Shown in pieces: positions 59,012 to 64,000 of a DNA stretch of 64,000 nt. The stretch is from positions 27,866,001 through 27,930,000 of the forward strand of contig NC_073643.1 of the NCBI RefSeq assembly GCF_029407905.1, in the 5' to 3' direction. Every line of letters begins with the position of its first letter. Position 1 is the stretch's first letter. Made by a program: the position numbers and the translations under genes. The notes beneath the pieces were generated by a model. It was not told where the DNA came from, did no database searches, and worked only from the letters and a program-made list of their open reading frames with translations. The DNA is from Bubalus kerabau. Its lineage: Eukaryota; Chordata; Mammalia; Artiodactyla; Bovidae.

Positions 59012-59137
59012 GAGTGAGTGAAGTTGCTCAGTCGTGTCTGACTCTTTGTGACCCCATGGACTATAGCCTGCCAGGCTCTTCCATCCATGGGATTTTCCAG
59101 GCAAGAATACTGGAGTGGTTTGCCATTTCCTTCTCCA
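59012..59137 (-). mobile_element. Bov-A SINE with 12-bp TSD
   Basis: One reverse Bov-A monomer from 'gagtgagtgaagttgctcag' to 'ccatttccttctcc'. aaagaccctggt is duplicated exactly at 59000-59011 and 59138-59149. Confidence 0.95.
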
Positions 59138-59149
59138 AAAGACCCTGGT

Positions 59150-59507
59150 AAATTAAAACAAAAAACATAGATTATTTAGAAAAAAAATATGCAAGGCTAT
59201 AAGAGTTATGATTCCTTGATATGCTGATAGTAATTTCTTTTGCTTTTGGTTTCCTACTACATTTTTGCTGCTAGAATTTCCCTTGCCTACTGTCGGATCC
59301 TCCATCTATGAAATGTGATCTATGATTGCAAAAACTTTGTCCAATATTCTTAGGAGAAAAGCTCTTTATCATTGTAAGTATTTGTGATGCTTTTAGGAAA
59401 AAACAAAACAAAACTGTCTTGTCTATTTAATTGTAGTAGATTCTTTATAAGACCATGTTTCTGCACCTACAGCTCTTCCTTACTTAGACCATAAACTAAA
59501 GTCATGC
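59150..59507. other. unique sequence, no gene seen
   Basis: Nothing recognisable. Confidence 0.4.
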
Positions 59508-59680
59508 TGATGCAGGCAACACAAGAGACACAGGTTCAATCCCTGAGTCAGGAAGATCCCCTAGAGAAGGAAATGGCAATCCACTCCAGTACTTTTGCCT
59601 GGAAAATTCCATGGACAGAGAAGTCTGGTGGTCTACAGTCCATGGGGTCACAAAGAATTGGACATGACTGAGCACACACA
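59508..59680 (+). mobile_element. Bov-tA SINE, 5' truncated
   Basis: Starts inside the tRNA head ('acacaggttcaatccctgag') and runs through the body to 'gacatgactgagcacac'. Confidence 0.9.
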
Positions 59681-59831
59681 TAATGGTTAATTTGGGTATG
59701 TTCAAGACTATCCTCTATATGTGGCACCAAGGACATTTTTTGCCACTGATGACCTGCTCTGGGAGAAATACCTTGCTGTGAAAGTGTTGTTTCATTCAGA
59801 AAAGATTAAAAATAAAACAAACTGCTACAGA

Positions 59832-60383
59832 TGTAATGTTTGTGTTCTCCTAAAATTTGTATGTTGCAAGCATAATGCCCAGGGTGATGGTAGTAATAGG
59901 GGGGGGGCTAGGTCTTGAAGGTGGAGCCCTCATGAATGGGATTGTGCACCTGCTTAGTCACTGAGTTGCTTCCAACTCTTTGCAACACCATGGACTGTAG
60001 CCTACCAGGCTCCTCTGTCCCTGGAATCCTTCAGACAAGAATACTGGAGTGGGTAGCCATTTCCTACTCCAGGGGATCTTCTCGAACCAGGGATCAAACC
60101 TGGGTTTCCTGCTTTGCAGGCAGAGGATTCTTTACTGGCTGAGCCACCAGGGAAACCCCACGAATGGGATTACTGCCCTTAAAAGAGGCCCCAGAAAGCT
60201 CCCTGCCTCCTTCCACCACATTAGACCACGATAAGTCTGAGACCTGAAAGAGGGCCCTTACCTGGCCTGCTGTCACCTGATCTACTATTTCCAGCCTCCA
60301 GGACTGTAAGACATAAATTGCTATTGTTTATAAACTATCCAATCTGTGGTATTTTGTTACAGCAGCCCAGATGGACCAAAACA
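59832..60383 (+). repeat. MLT1 (MaLR) LTR interrupted by Bov-tA
   Basis: Left part: 'tgtaatgtttgtgttctcct', 'gtggagccctcatgaatggg'. Right part: 'ttaaaagaggccccagaaag', 'tctgtggtattttgttacag' and the end 'gatggaccaaaaca'. A run of nine G lies at about 59900. The SINE occupies 59944-60161. Confidence 0.85.
59944..60161 (-). mobile_element. Bov-tA SINE inside MLT1, 10-bp TSD
   Basis: Full reverse element ending 'gagccaccagggaaacccc'. gaatgggatt at 59934-59943 and 60162-60171 is the duplicated MLT1 target. Confidence 0.95.
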
Positions 60384-61307
60384 TAAACAATAAGCTAGCA
60401 AACCAAGTATGATGTTGCTGAATAGGCGAGACCACTGAACTTGGAAGCAAACCATCTGCATTAACATCCAGGTGGGTTTATGAACTGGTTCATATTCTTG
60501 CTTAATCTCACTTTTCCCCCTAAACAGAAGAGCTCTTCAAACCAGATTCTATTGTTTCTCTGACAAATATATTCTGACATCCAAAGCAGCTGCCAAGAAA
60601 TTTTCAAGGTTTCATTTCTCATTTTGCTGAAAGAGCTTTTTTACTCTTTTGCTTTTTTTTTTTTTTTTTTGGCACACACACCAATCCACTGCTTATGTAT
60701 CATGCACTCACAAATACATATAGGTGCTCTTGTATACACATAGTGTGTGTGCAACTATGTGAGAAGTTGTCTGTACATTGAGATTTCAAGAATTGTAAGA
60801 AGGACCCTGAACTCCTGGTGTCATGACCTGAAATGCCTTATTGCTCTTGATACGGCCTTTGTAAGAACCCAGACATTTAAGTAAATCACATTTCTTCCAA
60901 CTCCATTATTCCTCATGGTCTGGTCTATGTCTTTGGTAAAGTGGCTCAAGGTAAGGAAGGCTAGGAAATAGAAATCTACAGGTGATATTATGTAAAGATT
61001 CTGGTAGGAAGCAGAGTCCCGTCATGTAAGGAAGTATCTGCAGATGTGTAGACAGGTTAAAGGAAATGACAGGGGCGGCTCAGGCCTGGAGTCTAGCAAC
61101 AGTAGGACACCATTAGCACACCTGAGCTCCAGGTGAGGGGAGGAGGAAATAATGTTGCTGGAGACAAAAATGAGGTACAACCATGCAGCAATATATGAGC
61201 TGCAATTATGGCAGTATGCAGCCTCTGGCAGGAAATGCAGCCTGGACAAAGAAGCAACCGCTGAAAAAAGAAACCTGCTATTCTTTCTGTCTGTGTATGG
61301 GTCTCCT
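60384..61307. other. unique sequence, no gene seen
   Basis: An 18-base T run lies at 60653-60670. No exon or nameable repeat. Confidence 0.4.
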
Positions 61308-61318
61308 GCCAGTGCCTG

Positions 61319-61632
61319 AAAGTGAAAGTGAAATTCACTCAGTCGTGTCCAACTCTTTGCAACCCCATGGACTATACAGTCCACGGAACTCCTCAGGCCA
61401 GAATACTGGAGTGGGTAGCCTTTCCCTTCTCCAGGGGATCTTCCCAACCCAGGAATTAAACCCAGGTCTCTTGCATTGCAGGCAGATTCTTTATCAGCTG
61501 TGCCACAAGGGAAGCCCAAGAATACGGGAGTGGGTAGCCTATCCCTTCTCCAGCAGATCTTCCCAACCCAGCAATCAAACCGGGGTTTCCTGTATTGCAG
61601 GCGGATTCTTTACCAACTGAGCTAGCAGGGAA
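61319..61632 (-). mobile_element. Bov-tA SINE, dimeric form
   Basis: A Bov-A body and a tRNA head in reverse are followed by a second partial body plus tRNA head ('gaatacgggagtgggtagcc' to 'gagctagcagggaagcc'). The whole lies within one pair of flanks, gccagtgcctg (61308-61318) and gccagtgcttg (61633-61643), so the dimer inserted as a unit. Confidence 0.88.
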
Positions 61633-61643
61633 GCCAGTGCTTG

Positions 61644-61939
61644 CCACCAGCCAAACCCTGTGGCACCGCTTCTTTCATGATGGTGATGTGGCTGGTATAA
61701 GGCCCCTACTCTGAGAAGCACAGACGTACAAGAAGCCAGCTAGCAAGAAAGCCCAGGAAATGCCGTGCACAAGCCACCACGCTCCCTGAACAGGCAGAGA
61801 GCAGAGAAGGAGGGAGTATGAGTCTAAGGATGGAAATGGGAATAGCCAGCACAGGGAGGGACCATCAACATGCAGGGAAGAAACCCAGAAGGCAAGAACA
61901 ATATAAAGTGGGTGGGGTGTATCCGTGAATTGCACAGTA
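61644..61939. other. sequence of uncertain origin left of the L1 tail
   Basis: No gene. Part may belong to the L1 3' region that follows. Confidence 0.3.
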
Positions 61940-62087
61940 GACAGCAGGAAGATGGTATGGGGAGGCAGGAGGGAGGAGGGTTCAGGATGGGGAACACATG
62001 TATACCTGTGGCAGATTCATTTTGATATATGGCAAAACCAATACAATATTGTAAAGTTAAATAAAATAAAATTAAAAAAAAATATTC
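61940..62087 (+). mobile_element. L1 LINE 3' end with A-rich tail
   Basis: 'gaggcaggagggaggagggt', 'aacacatgtatacctgtggc', 'tcattttgatatatggcaaa' and 'tacaatattgtaaag', then an A-rich tail, match the 3' end of bovine-type L1. Confidence 0.82.
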
Positions 62088-62502
62088 AAGAGTAAATGGA
62101 AGGCTTATTTCTTTGACTGAACTTGGGGAACAAGGCAAGATTCCAGCTCCTACACTGGAAACAGGGGTAAGGATCAGCTCTACCAAGAATAAAAGAACCT
62201 CATGGTAAGATACAGAGGATGGGGTTGTGCAGTGAGTTATAAGCAACAAAGCAAGAGTTTATAATAGGAATGGAATTAAGGATTCCATGATGCTCAGCTT
62301 AGAGTAACTAACTTGAACTTATTCTTTCCCACACCTCTGGGTAAGAGTGTAGAGTAGGGAGGGTCCAAATGTTCCAATCTGTAGTAGAACTGATAAATTA
62401 GGAAGAGACATCCAAATAAGTGATTAGAAACCATTTTAATAATATAAATTTGTACTGTGGCTTATATTAACATACTCTAAATGTAGAGGCAAAAATTGTA
62501 GC
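62088..62502. other. unique sequence, no gene seen
   Basis: Nothing recognisable. Confidence 0.4.
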
Positions 62503-62745
62503 ATCAACCTCACCTAGGAGGATGTTAAAATTGCGAAGTATCAGCCTCCCCACAACAGAGGTATTGAATCAATATTTCTGGGGTGGGGTTCACAAATCTG
62601 CAGTTTAGCAAGTCAAAATCACTGGTCCTCAACCTGGTTGCTCCTCAGAGTTACCTAATGTGTTTCTTTAAAATGTAACTGTCTGTGTTCTACCTCCAGA
62701 AAATCTGGTTAAGTTGGAATGAGAGGTATCGTAGATTGTTCTAAA
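62503..62745 (+). repeat. two adjacent MER5-type fragments
   Basis: The first (to about 62620) has 'tcacctaggaggatgttaaa' and 'ctggggtggggttcacaaat'. The second starts with the terminal motif 'cactggtcctcaacctgg'. Confidence 0.55.
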
Positions 62746-62769
62746 AGACAGCTTTATTAATCTCCCATG

Positions 62770-63535
62770 CCCCTGTGCACACTACTTACCACTCCATCTA
62801 TCACGGGGTAGAATTTATTTCTTCACCCATAAAATCCAGGCTCGGAGAAGGCAATGGCACCCCACTCCAGTACTCTTGCTTGGAAAATCCCATGAACGGA
62901 GGAACCTGTTAGGCTGCAATCCATGGGGTCACTAAGAGTCAGACACAACTGAGCGACTTCACTTTCGCTTTTCACTTTCATGCATTGGAGAAGGAAATGG
63001 CAACCCATTCCAGTGTTCTTGCCTGGAGAATCCCAGGGATGGGGGAGCCTGGTGGGCTGCCGTCTATGGGGTCGCACAGAGTCGGACACGACTGAAGTGA
63101 CTTAGCATAGCGTAGCATAAAATCCAGGCTTCATGATGTGGCTTGTTTTGTCCAGTCAATTAATAGGAGAATGAGTTAACTCATCCCCTTAACTCACAAG
63201 AGGTGAGTTAGAAAGACATGTACATTAGGGCTTACTCTTTGTGGCTATTTTTGGAAACCTGAGATCATATTGTGAATAAACCCAAATGAGTCTATTAGGC
63301 ATGCCGAAAGGGAAATGAGCACTCTTGTCTGATGATTTGCCAACCGCCAGATATGTCAATGAGTCCATATTTAGTCATTCAGCTAGAGGACTACACCAGT
63401 GACCAGAGGTGAGAAGAGCACAAGAACCAGCTGGTTGGGCCCAGCTTAAATGGCAAACAAGTATGGTTTTTAAGACGCTAAGCTACAGGATGGGTTATTT
63501 GTTATGTAGCAATTAGTGCTGATACATGGCGTGAG
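62770..63535 (+). repeat. MLT1 (MaLR) LTR interrupted by BOV-A2
   Basis: Left part 'gaatttatttcttcaccc'. After the SINE come 'ttgtccagtcaattaatagg', 'gaccagaggtgagaagagca', 'agctggttgggcccagc', and the end 'ttatgtagcaattagtgctg'. Left boundary approximate. No internal genes. Confidence 0.7.
62843..63116 (+). mobile_element. BOV-A2 SINE with perfect 14-bp TSD
   Basis: Both monomers forward ('cggagaaggcaatggcaccc' to 'gaagtgacttagcatagcgt'). ataaaatccaggct is repeated exactly at 62829-62842 and 63117-63130. Young insertion into the MLT1 LTR. Confidence 0.96.
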
Positions 63536-63589
63536 GTTTTAAATGATGATTTTTATGTGCAGTGGCTGACATTAAATCACCTGTTCTTC

Positions 63590-63756
63590 TACATGATTGT
63601 AATTGGAATCATCTGGAAAGCTTTTAATATTCATGGCTGGGCTTCACCCCAAAAATGTCTGATATAACTGATAAGAGGTATATCCAAGTCATCAGCATTT
63701 TGTAAAACTTCCCAGGTGATTCTAGTTTTCAGCAGAAGTTGATGATCACTGCCCTT
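63590..63756 (+). repeat. MER5-type DNA transposon
   Basis: 'ggaatcatctggaaagcttt', 'ggctgggcttcacccc', 'cttcccaggtgattctagtt' and 'gttgatgatcactgcc' match MER5A order. Confidence 0.75.
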
Positions 63757-63807
63757 ATATTTTTGTTGATGTGGATACTTACAATCACTTATGCAACCAT
63801 CTATTTG

Positions 63808-64000
63808 GGTTTAGAAAAGGCAGAGGAACCAGAGATCAAATTGCCAACATCCACTGGATCATAGAAAAAGCAAGGGGATTCCAGAAAAACATATACTTCT
63901 GCTTCATTGACTATGCTAAAGCCTTTGATTGTGTGAATCACAACAAACTGCAGAAAATTCTTAGAGATGGAAATACCAGATCACCTTACCTGTCTCCTGA
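63808..64000 (+). mobile_element. BovB LINE, ORF2 reverse-transcriptase segment, runs off the window
   Basis: From 63810 one frame reads FRKGRGTRDQIANIHW, then FIDYAKAFD (RT motif A with its catalytic aspartates), then VNHNKL. This is the finger/palm part of the BovB ORF2 reverse transcriptase, upstream of the YADD region seen in the other copies. A one-base loss near 63970 shifts the frame away from the family reading. The element starts abruptly here (5' truncated) and continues beyond the right edge, so its full length is unknown. Confidence 0.92.

Noticed and set aside
1..64000. An operon-like or defence-type gene system
   Set aside because: SINE/LINE content, base composition and the absence of gene-dense coding show ordinary ruminant nuclear DNA. 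Nothing supports a novel multi-gene system.

Overview
This is mammalian nuclear DNA from a ruminant, most likely a bovid. Three repeat groups show it. BovB (RTE-type) LINE fragments occur at eight sites. There are about twenty tRNA-Glu-derived Bov-tA, Bov-A and BOV-A2 SINEs, several with clean target-site duplications (TSDs), and one CHR-type SINE. Older mammalian repeats lie beneath them: L2, MIR, MER5, MLT1 LTRs, L1 and HAL1-like L1. The sequence does not let me separate cattle from sheep, goat or buffalo.

I find no protein-coding exon, no functional RNA gene and no CRISPR, operon or bacterial feature that I can support. Most long open frames are BovB or SINE sequence, or high-GC shadows. 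The window looks intergenic or intronic, apart from one promoter-like CpG island.

Layout. 1-5 kb: an L2 tail, an MLT1 LTR split by BovB, an L1 3' end split by BOV-A2, and another L2. 5-15 kb: mostly unique DNA with a BovB 3' end, a small tandem repeat at 10.7 kb, an MLT1 LTR and a MIR. 15-18 kb: an MLT1 LTR, a MIR, a BovB copy whose 5' half is inverted between 12-bp TSDs (twin-priming structure), and a second BovB facing it. 18-24 kb: unique DNA, MIRs, MER5, and a diverged duplicated segment near 22.05 and 24.13 kb. 24.47-26.29 kb: a CpG island with two perfect NRF-1 motifs, a CTCF/Sp1-like site, an X-box-like site and splice-donor-like sequences on both strands. I cannot name its gene. 26-31 kb: AT-rich unique DNA and decayed repeats. 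31-42 kb: BovB, several SINEs, a HAL1-like L1, a 96-bp direct repeat, a CHR SINE, MLT1, L2 and MIR. 42-57 kb: long unique stretches with scattered MIR, Bov-tA, BOV-A2, MLT1 and MER5. 57-64 kb: a dense SINE/MLT1/MER5 mosaic, ending in a BovB reverse-transcriptase segment that runs off the right edge.

The genes do not work together in any visible way because none is recognisable. The functional candidates are the CpG island and a few motif-rich unique stretches that may be conserved enhancers. Repeat family names come from recognition by eye against remembered consensus features, not from a search.
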